Source: Calliphora vicina
Taxonomy: Eukaryota > Arthropoda > Insecta > Diptera > Calliphoridae
Reading direction: 5' to 3'
Length of the DNA stretch: 64,000 nucleotides
Assembly: GCF_958450345.1 (NCBI RefSeq)
Contig: NW_027052658.1
Coordinates: 310,001 to 374,000 of the forward strand
The notes below the pieces were generated by a model. That model saw only the letters and a program-made list of their open reading frames with translations. It was not told the origin of the DNA and ran no database searches. The translations under genes and the position numbers were made by a program. Positions 55,601 through 64,000 of the stretch are shown here, one piece after another; within the stretch, counting starts at the first letter, position 1; each line of letters begins with the position of its first letter.

Positions 55601-57788
55601 GAGAGTAAGAGAGTAAGACAGCAAGAGAGTAAGAGAGCAAGAGCGGAAGAGAGCAAGAGAGCAAGAGAGTAAGAGAGTAAGAGAGTAAGAGAGTAAGAGA
55701 GTAAGAGAGTAAGAGAGTAAGAGAGTAAGAGAGTAAGAGAGTAAGAGAGTAAGAGAGTAAGAGAGTAAGAGAGTAAGAGAGTAAGAGAGTAAGAGAGTAA
55801 GAGAGTAAGAGAGTAAGAGAGTAAGAGAGTAGGAGAGTAAGAGAGTAGGAGAGTAAGAGAGTAAGAGAGTAAGAGAGTAAGAGAGTAAGAGAGTAAGAGA
55901 GTAAGAGAGTAAGAGAGTAAGAGAGTAAGAGAGTAAGAGAGTAAGAGAGTAAGAGAGTAAGAGAGTAAGAGAGTAAGAGAGTAAGAGAGTAAGAGAGTAA
56001 GAGAGTAAGAGAGTAAGAGAGTAAGAGAGTAAGAGAGTAAGAGAGTAAGAGAGTAAGAGAGTAAGAGAGTAAGAGAGTAAGAGAGTAAGAGAGTAAGAGA
56101 GTAAGAGAGTAAGAGAGTAAGAGAGTAAGAGAGTAAGAGAGTAAGAGAGTAAGAGAGTAACCCCCATTTTAAGACAGTAAGAGAGCAAGAGAGTAAGAGA
56201 GTAAGAGAGTAAGAGAGTAAGAGAGTAAGAGAGTAAGAGAGTAAGAGAGTAAGAGAGTAAGAGAGTAAGTGAGTAAGAGAGTAAGAGAGTAAGAGAGTAA
56301 GAGAGTAAGAGAGTAAGAGAGTAAGAGAGTAAGAGAGTAAGAGAGTAAGAGAGTAAGAGAGTAAGAGAGTAAGAGAGTAAGAGAGTAAGAGAGTAAGAGA
56401 GTAAGAGAGTAAGAGAGTAAGACAGTAAGAGAGTAAGAGAGTAAGAGAGTAAGAGAGTAAGAGAGTAAGAGAGTAAGAGAGTAAGAGAGTAAGAGAGTAA
56501 GAGAGTAACCCCCATTTTAAGACAGTAAGACAGTAAGAGAGTAAGAGAGTAAGAGAGCAAGAGAGCAAGAGATCAAGAGAGCAAGAGAGCAAGAGAGCAA
56601 GAGAGCAAGAGAGCAAGAGAGCAAGAGAGTAAGAGAGTAAGACAGTAAGACAGTAAGACAGTAAGACAGTAAGACAGTAAGACAGTAAGAGAGTAAGAGA
56701 GTAAGAGGGTAAGAGAGTAAGAGAGTAAGAGAGTAAGAGAGTAAGAGAGTAAGAGAGTAAGAGAGTAAGAGAGTAAGACAGTAAGAGAGCAAGAGAGTAA
56801 GAGAGTAAGAGAGTAAGAGAGTAAGAGAGTAAGAGAGTAAGAGAGTAAGAGAGTAAGAGAGTAAGAAAATAAGAGAGTAAGAGAGTAAGAGAGTAAGAGA
56901 GTAAGAGAGTAAAAGAGTAAGAGAGCAAGAGAGTAAGAGAGTAACCCCCATTTTAAGACAGTAAGAGAGCAAGAGAGTAAGAGAGTAAGAGAGTAAGAGA
57001 GTAAGAGAGCAAGAGAGCAAGAGAGCAAGAGAGTAAGACAGTAAGACAGTAAGAGAGTAAGAGAGTAAGAGGGTAAGAGAGTAAGAGAGTAAGAGAGCAA
57101 GAGAGTAAGAGAGTAAGAGAGTAAGAGAGTAAGAGAGTAAGAGAGTAAGAGAGTAAGAGAGTAAGAGAGTAAGAGAGTAAGAGAGTAAGAGAGTAAGAGA
57201 GTAAGAGAGTAAGAGAGTAAGAGAGTAAGAGAGTAAGAGAGTAAGAGAGTAAGAGAGTAAGAGAGTAAGAGAGTAAGAGAGTAAGAGAGTAAGAGAGTAA
57301 GAGAGTAAGAGAGTAAGAGAGTAAGAGAGAAAGAGAGAAAGAGAGCAAGAGAGCAAGAGAGCAAGAGAGCAAGAGAGTAAGAGAGTAAGAGAGTAAGAGA
57401 GTAAGAGAGTAAGAGAGTAAGAGAGTAAGAGAGTAAGAGAGTAAGAGAGTAAGAGAGTAAGAGAGTAAGAGAGTAAGAGAGTAAGAGAGTAAGAGAGTAA
57501 GAGAGTAAGAGAGTAAGAGAGTAAGAGAGTAAGAGAGTAAGAGAGTAAGAGAGTAAGAGAGTAAGAGAGTAAGAGAGTAAGAGAGTAAGAGAGTAAGAGA
57601 GTAAGAGAGTAAGAGAGTAAGAGAGTAAGAGAGTAAGAGAGTAAGAGAGTAAGAGAGTAAGAGAGTAAGAGAGTAAGAGAGTAAGAGAGTAAGAGAGTAA
57701 GAGAGTAAGAGAGTAAGAGAGTAAGAGAGTAAGAGAGTAAGAGAGTAACCCCCATTTTAAGACAGTAAGAGAGTAAGAGAGTAAGAGA
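52613..57788 (+). repeat. Region IV segment Y'
   Basis: Spacers: A 52,613, 52,665, 53,181, B 53,241, C 53,293, A 53,401 (GTTA), A 53,637, 54,273, 54,749, 55,105, 55,149, 55,449, 56,157, 56,505, 56,941, 57,745. Order and minor variants follow Y: GTAAGCGA near 47,832 and 54,311, the CGG-bearing unit near 49,640 and 55,644, and ATCAAGAG near 50,591 and 56,571. Length differences are multiples of 8 plus gain or loss of whole spacers. Confidence 0.88.
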
Positions 57789-58496
57789 GTAACCCCCATT
57801 TTAAGACAGTAAGAGAGTAAGAGAGTAAGAGAGTAAGAGAGTAAGAGAGTAAGAGAGTAAGAGAGTAAGAGAGTAAGAGAGTAAGAGAGTAAGAGAGTAA
57901 GAGAGTAAGAGAGTAAGAGAGTAAGAGAGTAAGAGAGTAAGAGAGTAAGAGAGTAAGAGAGTAAGAGAGTAAGAGAGTAAGAGAGCAAGAGAGTAAGAGA
58001 GTAAGAGAGTAAGAGAGTAAGAGAGTAAGAGAGTAAGAGAGCAAGAGAGCAAGAGAGCAAGAGAGCAAGAGAGCAAGAGAGCAAGAGAGCAAGAGAGCAA
58101 GAGAGCAAGAGAGCAAGAGAGCAAGAGAGCAAGAGAGCAAGAGAGCAAGAGAGCAAGAGAGCAAGAGAGCAAGAGAGCAAGAGAGCAAGAGAGCAAGAGA
58201 GTAAGAGAGTAAGAGAGTAAGACAGTAAGACAGTAAGACAGTAAGACAGTAAGACAGTAAGACAGTAAGACAGTAAGACAGTAAGACAGTAAGACAGTAA
58301 GACAGTAAGACAGTAAGACAGTAAGACAGTAAGACAGTAAGACAGTAAGACAGTAAGACAGTAAGACAGTAAGACAGTAAGACAGTAAGACAGTAAGACA
58401 GTAAGACAGTAAGACAGTAAGACAGTAAGACAGTAAGACAGTAAGACAGTAAGACAGTAAGACAGTAAGAGAGTAAGAGAGCAAGAGAGCAAGAGA
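57789..58496 (+). repeat. Link segment with a 20-unit GCAAGAGA run
   Basis: The A spacer at 57,789 is followed by GTAAGAGA units, then the longest GCAAGAGA run of the window (58,041-58,200, 20 units) and a 31-unit untagged GTAAGACA block (58,217-58,464) leading to the B spacer at 58,497. A GTAAGACA block (40,630s-40,710s) with GCAAGAGA runs also precedes B at 40,742. Confidence 0.82.
58041..58200 (+). repeat. GCAAGAGA run, 20 units
   Basis: Twenty identical GCAAGAGA octamers. On the + strand these carry GCAAG where the basic unit has GTAAG. Confidence 0.9.
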
Positions 58497-61400
58497 GTAA
58501 CCACCATTTTAAGAGAGCAAGAGAGTAAGAAAGTAAGAGAGTAAGAGAGTAAGAGAGTAAGAGAGCAAGAGAGTAAGAGAGTAAGAGAGTAAGAGAGTAA
58601 GAGAGTAAGAGAGTAAGAGAGTAAGAGAGTAAGAGAGTAAGAGAGTAAGAGAGTAAGAGAGTAAGAGAGTAAGAGAGTAAGAGAGTAAGAGAGTAAGAGA
58701 GTAAGAGAGTAACCCCCATTTTAAGACAGTAAGACAGTAAGACAGTAAGAGAGTAAGAGAGCAAGAGAGCAATAGAGCAAGAGAGCAAGAGAGCAAGAGA
58801 GTAAGACATTAAGACAGTAAGACAGTAAGACAGTAAGACAGTAAGACAGTAAGACAGTAAGACAGTAAGACAGTAAGACAGTAAGACAGTAAGACAGTAA
58901 GACAGTAAGACAGTAAGACAGTAAGACAGTAAGACAGTAAGACAGTAAGACAGTAAGACAGTAAGAGAGTAAGAGAGTAAGAGAGTAAGAGAGCAAGAGA
59001 GCAAGAGAGCAAGAGAGCAAGAGAGCAAGAGAGCAAGAGAGCAAGAGAGCAAGAGAGCAAGAGAGCAAGAGAGCAAGAGAGTAAGACAGTAAGACAGTAA
59101 GACAGTAAGACAGTAAGACAGTAAGACAGTAAGACAGTAAGACAGTAAGACAGTAAGACAGTAAGACAGTAAGACAGTAAGACAGTAAGACAGTAAGACA
59201 GTAAGACAGTAAGACAGTAAGACAGTAAGACAGTAAGACAGTAAGAGAGTAAGAGAGCAAGAGAGCAAGAGAGCAAGAGAGCAAGAGAGCAAGAGAGCAA
59301 GAGAGCAAGAGAGCAAGAGAGCAAGAGAGTAAGAGAGTAAGAGAGTAAGAGAGTAAGAGAGTAAGAGAGTAAGAGAGTAAGAGAGTAAGAGAGTAAGAGA
59401 GTAAGAGAGTAAGAGAGTAAGAGAGTAAGAGAGTAAGAGAGTAAGAGAGTAAGAGAGTAAGAGAGTAAGAGAGTAAGAGAGTAAGAGAGTAAGAGAGTAA
59501 GAGAGTAAGAGAGTAAGAGAGTAAGAGAGTAAGAGAGTAAGAGAGTAAGAGAGTAAGAGAGTAAGAGAGTAAGAGAGTAAGAGAGTAAGAGAGTAAGACA
59601 GTAAGACAGTAAGAGAGTAACCCCCATTTTAAGACAGTAAGAGAGTAAGAGAGCAAGAGGGCAAGATAGTAACCACCATTTTAAGACAGTAAGAGAGCAA
59701 GAGAGTAAGAGAGTAACCCACATTTTAAGACAGTAAGAGAATAAGAGAGCAAGAGAGTAAGAGAGTAACCCCCATTTTAAGACAGTAAGAGAGTAAGAGA
59801 GCAAGAGAGCAAGAGAGCAAGAGAGCAAGAGAGTAAGACAGTAAGACAGTAAGAGAGTAAGAGAGTAAGAGAGTAAGAGAGTAAGAGAGTAAGAGAGTAA
59901 GAGAGTAAGAGAGTAAGAGAGTAAGAGAGTAAGAGAGTAAGAGAGTAAGAGGGTAAGAGAGTAAGAGAGTAAGAGAGTAAGAGAGTAAGAGAGCAAGAGA
60001 GCAAGAGAGCAAGAGAGTAAGAGAGTAAGAGAGTAAGAGAGTAAGAGAGTAAGAGAGTAAGAGAGTAAGAGAGCAAGATAGCAAGATAGCAAGATAGCAA
60101 GATAGCAAGAGAGTAAGAGAGTAAGAGAGTAAGAGAGTAAGAGAGTAAGAGAGTAAGAGAGTAGGAGAGTAGGAGAGTAAGAGAGTAAGAGAGTAAGAGA
60201 GTAAGAGAGTAAGAGAGTAAGAGAGTAAGAGAGTAAGAGAGTAAGAGAGTAAGAGAGTAAGAGAGTAAGAGAGTAAGAGAGTAAGAGAGTAAGAGAGTAA
60301 GAGAGTAAGAGAGTAAGAGAGTAAGAGAGTAAGAGAGTAAGAGAGTAAGAGAGTAAGAGAGTAAGAGAGTAAGAGAGTAAGAGAGCAAGAGAGCAAGAGA
60401 GTAACCCCCATTTTAAGACAGTAAGAGAGCAAGAGAGTAAGAGAGTAAGACAGTAAGAGAGTAAGAGAGCAAGAGAGCAAGAGAGTAAGAGAGTAAGAGA
60501 GTAAGAGAGTAAGAGAGTAAGAGAGTAAGAGAGTAAGAGAGTAAGAGAGTAAGAGAGTAAGAGAGTAAGAGAGTAAGAGAGTAAGAGAGTAAGAGAGTAA
60601 GAGAGTAAGAGAGTAAGAGAGTAAGAGAGTAAGAGAGTAAGAGAGTAAGAGAGTAAGAGAGTAAGAGAGTAAGAGAGTAAGAGAGTAAGAGAGTAAGAGA
60701 GTAAGAGAGTAAGAGAGTAAGAGAGTAAGAGAGTAAGAGAGTAAGAGAGTAAGAGAGTAAGAGCGTAAGAGAGTAAGAGAGTAAGAGAGTAAGAGAGTAA
60801 GAGAGTAAGAGAGTAAGAGAGTAAGAGAGTAAGAGAGTAAGAGAGTAAGAGAGTAAGAGAGTAAGAGAGTAAGAGAGTAAGAGAGTAAGAGAGTAAGAGA
60901 GTAAGAGAGTAAGAGAGTAAGAGAGTAAGAGAGTAAGAGAGTAAGAGAGTAAGAGAGTAAGAGAGTAAGAGAGTAAGAGAGTAAGAGAGTAAGAGAGTAA
61001 GAGAGTAAGAGAGTAAGAGAGTAAGAGAGTAAGAGAGTAAGAGAGTAAGAGAGTAAGAGAGTAAGAGAGTAAGAGAGTAAGAGAGTAAGAGAGTAAGAGA
61101 GTAAGAGAGTAAGAGAGTAAGAGAGTAAGAGAGTAAGAGAGTAAGAGAGTAACCCCCATTTTAAGACAGTAAGACAGTAAGAGAGTAAGAGAGCAAGAGA
61201 GCAAGAGAGCAAGAGAGCAAGAGAGCAAGAGAGCAAGAGAGTAAGAGAGTAAGACAGTAAGACAGTAAGACAGTAAGACAGTAAGACAGTAAGACAGTAA
61301 GACAGTAAGACAGTAAGACAGTAAGAGAGTAAGAGAGTAAGAGGGTAAGAGAGTAAGAGAGTAAGAGAGTAAGAGAGTAAGAGAGTAAGAGAGTAAGAGA

Positions 61401-62436
61401 GTAAGAGAGTAAGAGAGTAAGAGAGTAAGAGAGTAAGAGAGTAAGAGAGTAAGAGAGTAAGAGAGTAAGAGAGTAAGAGAGTAAGAGAGTAAGAGAGTAA
61501 GAGAGTAAGAGAGTAAGAGAGTAAGAGAGTAAGAGAGTAAGAGAGTAAGAGAGTAAGAGAGTAAGAGAGTAAGAGAGTAAGAGAGTAAGAGAGTAAGAGA
61601 GTAAGAGAGTAAGAGAGTAAGAGAGTAAGAGAGTAAGAGAGTAAGAGAGTAAGAGAGTAAGAGAGTAAGAGAGTAAAAGAGTAAGAAAATAAGAGAGTAA
61701 GAGAGTAAGAGAGTAAGAGAGTAAGAGAGTAAGAGAGTAAGAGAGTAAGAGAGTAAGAGAGTAAGAGAGTAAGAGAGTAAGAGAGCAAGAGAGCAAGAGA
61801 GTAAGAGAGTAACCCCCATTTTAAGACAGTAAGAGAGCAAGAGAGTAAGAGAGTAAGAGAGTAAGACAGTAAGAGAGTAAGAGAGCAAGAGAGCAAGAGA
61901 GCAAGAGAGTAAGACAGTGAGACAGTAAGAGAGTAAGAGAGTAAGAGAGTAAGAGGGTAAGAGAGTAAGAGAGTAAGAGAGCAAGAGAGTAAGAGAGTAA
62001 GAGAGTAAGAGAGTAAGAGAGTAAGAGAGTAAGAGAGTAAGAGAGAAAGAGAGCAAGAGAGCAAGAGAGCAAGAGAGCAAGAGAGCAAGAGAGTAAGAGA
62101 GTAAGAGAGTAAGAGAGTAAGAGAGTAAGAGAGTAAGAGAGTAAGAGAGTAAGAGAGTAAGAGAGTAAGAGAGTAAGAGAGTAAGAGAGTAAGAGAGCAA
62201 GAGAGCAAGAGAGCAAGAGAGCAAGAGAGCAAGAGAGCAAGAGAGCAAGAGAGCAAGAGAGCAAGAGAGCAAGAGAGCAAGAGAGCAAGAGAGCAAGAGA
62301 GCAAGAGAGCAAGAGAGCAAGAGAGCAAGAGAGTAAGAGAGTAAGACAGTAAGACAGTAAGACAGTAAGACAGTAAGACAGTAAGACAGTAAGACAGTAA
62401 GACAGTAAGACAGTAAGACAGTAAGACAGTAAGAGA
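58497..62436 (+). repeat. Region IV segment X'
   Basis: Spacers: B 58,497, A 58,709, A 59,617, B 59,669, C 59,713, A 59,765, A 60,401, 61,149, 61,809. It lacks one spacer interval relative to X (between 43,634 and 45,490), explaining its shorter length. GTAAGACA blocks are at 58,801-58,960 (20 units, TTAAGACA second) and 59,081-59,240 (20 units). GCAAGAGA runs are at 58,993-59,080, 59,257-59,328 and 62,197-62,332 (17 units). Confidence 0.85.
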
Positions 62437-64000
62437 GTAACCCCCATTTTAAGACAGTAAGAGAGTAAGAGAGCAAGAGAGCAAGAGAGTAAGAGAGTAA
62501 CCCCCATTTTAAGACAGTAAGAGAGCAAGAGAGTAAGAGAGTAAGACAGTAAGAGAGCAAGAGAGCAAGAGAGTAAGACAGTAAGACAGTAAGAGAGTAA
62601 GAGAGTAAGAGAGTAAGAGGGTAAGAGAGTAAGAGAGTAAGAGAGCAAGAGAGCAAGAGAGTAAGAGAGTAAGAGAGTAAGAGAGTAAGAGAGTAAGAGA
62701 GTAAGAGAGTAAGAGAGTAAGAGAGTAAGAGAGTAAGAGAGTAAGAGAGAAAGAGAGCAAGAGAGCAAGAGAGCAAGAGAGCAAGAGAGTAAGAGAGTAA
62801 TAGAGTAAGATAGTAAGAGAGTAAGAGAGTAAGAGAGTAAGAGAGTAAGAGAGTAAGAGAGTAAGAGAGTAAGAGAGTAAGAGAGTAAGAGAGCAAGAGA
62901 GCAAGAGAGCAAGAGAGCAAGAGAGCAAGAGAGCAAGAGAGCAAGAGAGTAAGAGAGTAAGAGAGTAAGACAGTAAGACAGTAAGACAGTAAGACAGTAA
63001 GACAGTAAGACAGTAAGACAGTAAGACAGTAAGACAGTAAGACAGTAAGACAGTAAGACAGTAAGAGAGTAACCCCCATTTTAAGACAGTAAGAGAGTAA
63101 GAGAGCAAGAGAGCAAGAGGGCAAGAGAGTAACCACCATTTTAAGACAGTAAGAGAGTAAGAGAGCAAGAGAGTAAGAGAGTAACCCACATTTTAAGACA
63201 GTAAGAGAGCAAGAGAGTAAGAGAGTAAGAGAGTAAGAGAGTAACCCCCATTTTAAGACAGTAAGACAGTAAGAGAGTAAGAGAGCAAGAGAGCAAGAGA
63301 GCAAGAGAGTAAGACAGTAAGACAGTAAGACAGTAAGACAGTAAGAGAGTAAGAGAGTAAGAGAGTAAGAGAGTAAGAGAGTAAGAGAGTAAGAGAGTAA
63401 GAGAGTAAGAGAGTAAGAGAGTAAGAGAGTAAGAGAGTAAGAGAGTAAGAGAGTAAGAGAGTAAGAGAGTAAGAGAGTAAGAGAGTAAGAGAGTAAGAGA
63501 GTAAGAGAGTAAGAGAGTAAGAGAGTAAGAGAGTAAGAGAGTAAGAGAGTAAGAGAGTAAGAGAGTAAGACAGTAAGACAGTAAGACAGTAAGACAGTAA
63601 GACAGTAAGACAGTAAGAGAGTAAGAGAGTAAGAGAGTAAGAGAGTAAGAGAGTAAGAGAGTAAGAGAGTAAGAGAGTAAGAGAGTAAGAGAGTAAGAGA
63701 GTAAGAGAGTAAGAGAGTAAGAGAGTAAGAGAGTAAGAGAGTAAGAGAGTAAGAGAGTAAGAGAGTAAGAGAGTAAGAGAGTAAGAGAGTAAGAGAGTAA
63801 GAGAGTAAGAGAGTAAGAGAGTAAGAGAGTAAGAGAGTAAGAGAGTAAGAGAGTAAGAGAGTAAGAGAGTAAGAGAGTAAGAGAGTAAGAGAGTAAGAGA
63901 GTAAGAGAGTAAGAGAGTAAGAGAGTAAGAGAGTAAGAGAGTAAGAGAGTAAGAGAGTAAGAGAGTAAGAGAGTAAGAGAGTAACCCCCATTTTAAGACA
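62437..64000 (+). repeat. Region IV segment Y'' (partial, runs off the window)
   Basis: Spacers: A 62,437, A 62,497, A 63,069, B 63,129, C 63,181, A 63,241, A 63,981. The A-60-B-52-C cassette matches Y and Y', but the next A follows C after 60 bp rather than 108 and lacks the GTTA change. The window ends exactly on the last base of a spacer. Confidence 0.85.

Larger units (their letters stand above)
1..64000 (+). repeat. Octamer satellite array (GTAAGAGA)n with 20-bp C-rich spacers
   Basis: The entire window is built from the 8-bp unit GTAAGAGA and one-base variants, interrupted by about 177 copies of a 20-bp spacer. Polarity is uniform (purine-rich on +) except for 120 bp near 11.7 kb. A pure unit is 50% A, 37.5% G and 12.5% T. 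The array enters at base 1 and leaves at base 64,000, so neither boundary is seen. Each spacer shifts the octamer register by 4 bases. Otherwise the register is unbroken except for two 7-mers (2,469; 48,586), five 6-mers (8,084; 9,926; 15,378; 19,660; 25,530), one 12-mer (39,540), a few resized spacers and the inversion. I see no gene, tRNA, rRNA or transposon. Satellite DNA of a eukaryotic chromosome is the most likely identity; the taxon cannot be read from the sequence. Confidence 0.97.

Noticed and set aside
1..64000. CRISPR array (short repeats with spacers)
   Set aside because: The recurring 20-bp element is the near-constant part and the sequence between copies is simple octamer of variable length, the reverse of a CRISPR layout. 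No cas gene is present.
1..64000. Telomere
   Set aside because: The unit GTAAGAGA (TCTCTTAC) does not match known telomere repeats such as TTAGGG, TTTAGGG, TTAGG or TTGGGG, and the array has internal higher-order structure and a spacer family not expected at a telomere.
1..64000. Bacterial origin with short tandemly repeated repetitive sequences (as in cyanobacteria or large sulfur bacteria)
   Set aside because: Known bacterial heptamer or octamer repeats are usually short and lie between genes. More than 64 kb with no gene and nested higher-order repeats fits a eukaryotic satellite better, though the sequence alone cannot prove it.
1..64000. Assembly or sequencing-noise artefact for the whole array
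   Set aside because: Constant C5 and T4 runs in nearly all spacers, an almost unbroken octamer register, and rare variants shared at exact offsets (2,910; 6,423; 700 bp) argue for real, accurately read sequence. Absolute run lengths may still be imperfect.

Overview
The whole 64 kb window is one uninterrupted satellite array. I found no protein gene, RNA gene, transposon or unique sequence in it. The basic unit is the octamer GTAAGAGA (about 7,500 copies, G+A-rich on the + strand). It is mixed with a few one-base variants: GCAAGAGA (in short runs), GTAAGACA (in blocks of 7-86 units), and rarer GCAAGATA, GTAAGAGG, TTAAGAGA, GAAAGAGA, GTAAGTGA and GTAAGACG. About 177 times the octamers are interrupted by a 20-bp C-rich spacer, GTAACCCCCATTTTAAGACA. 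The spacer is best read as a GTAAGACA octamer carrying a 12-bp insertion, CCCCCATTTTAA. It exists in several alleles, named here by the bases after GTAA: A = CCCCCA, B = CCACCA, C = CCCACA, D = CCCCTA, E = CAAACA, F = CCCCAA. There are also truncated or extended forms.

No gene identifies the host. Tens of kilobases of a simple octamer organised into higher-order repeats is typical of eukaryotic constitutive heterochromatin (centromeric, pericentromeric or sex-chromosome satellite). The unit read as AAGAGAGT resembles the AAGAG and AAGAGAG satellites known from Drosophila, but this is a similarity of form and not an identification. Both window ends lie inside the array, so the true array is longer than 64 kb.

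Layout. Region I (1-5,607): mixed octamers with A-B-C and B-C-D spacer cassettes. Region II (5,608-31,541): an ordered higher-order repeat of about 4-6 kb. Each copy has a hexamer slip, a long GTAAGACA block with one GTAAGACG tag near its left end, a B/C/A/B/E/D cassette, and a GTAAGTGA mark before an A spacer. This region also holds the only polarity switch, a 120-bp inverted segment at 11,707-11,826 that is an exact reverse complement of 12,251-12,370. Region III (31,542-40,741): two copies of a 2.9-kb repeat with doublet A spacers and truncated C spacers, the second copy enlarged by an internal 1.24-kb duplication. It is followed by a diverged 1.6-kb transition zone. Region IV (40,742-64,000): two large segments in the order X-Y-Y'-X'-Y'', with Y and Y' offset by about 6.4 kb and X and X' by about 17.75 kb.

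The octamer register is almost perfectly kept. Every spacer-to-spacer distance fits 8n+20 except at a handful of identifiable slips. The very long reading frames on the minus strand are an arithmetic product of the repeat: TCTCTTAC contains no stop in any frame, and all three frames encode the same octapeptide cycle, LLLSYSLT. I do not annotate them as genes.
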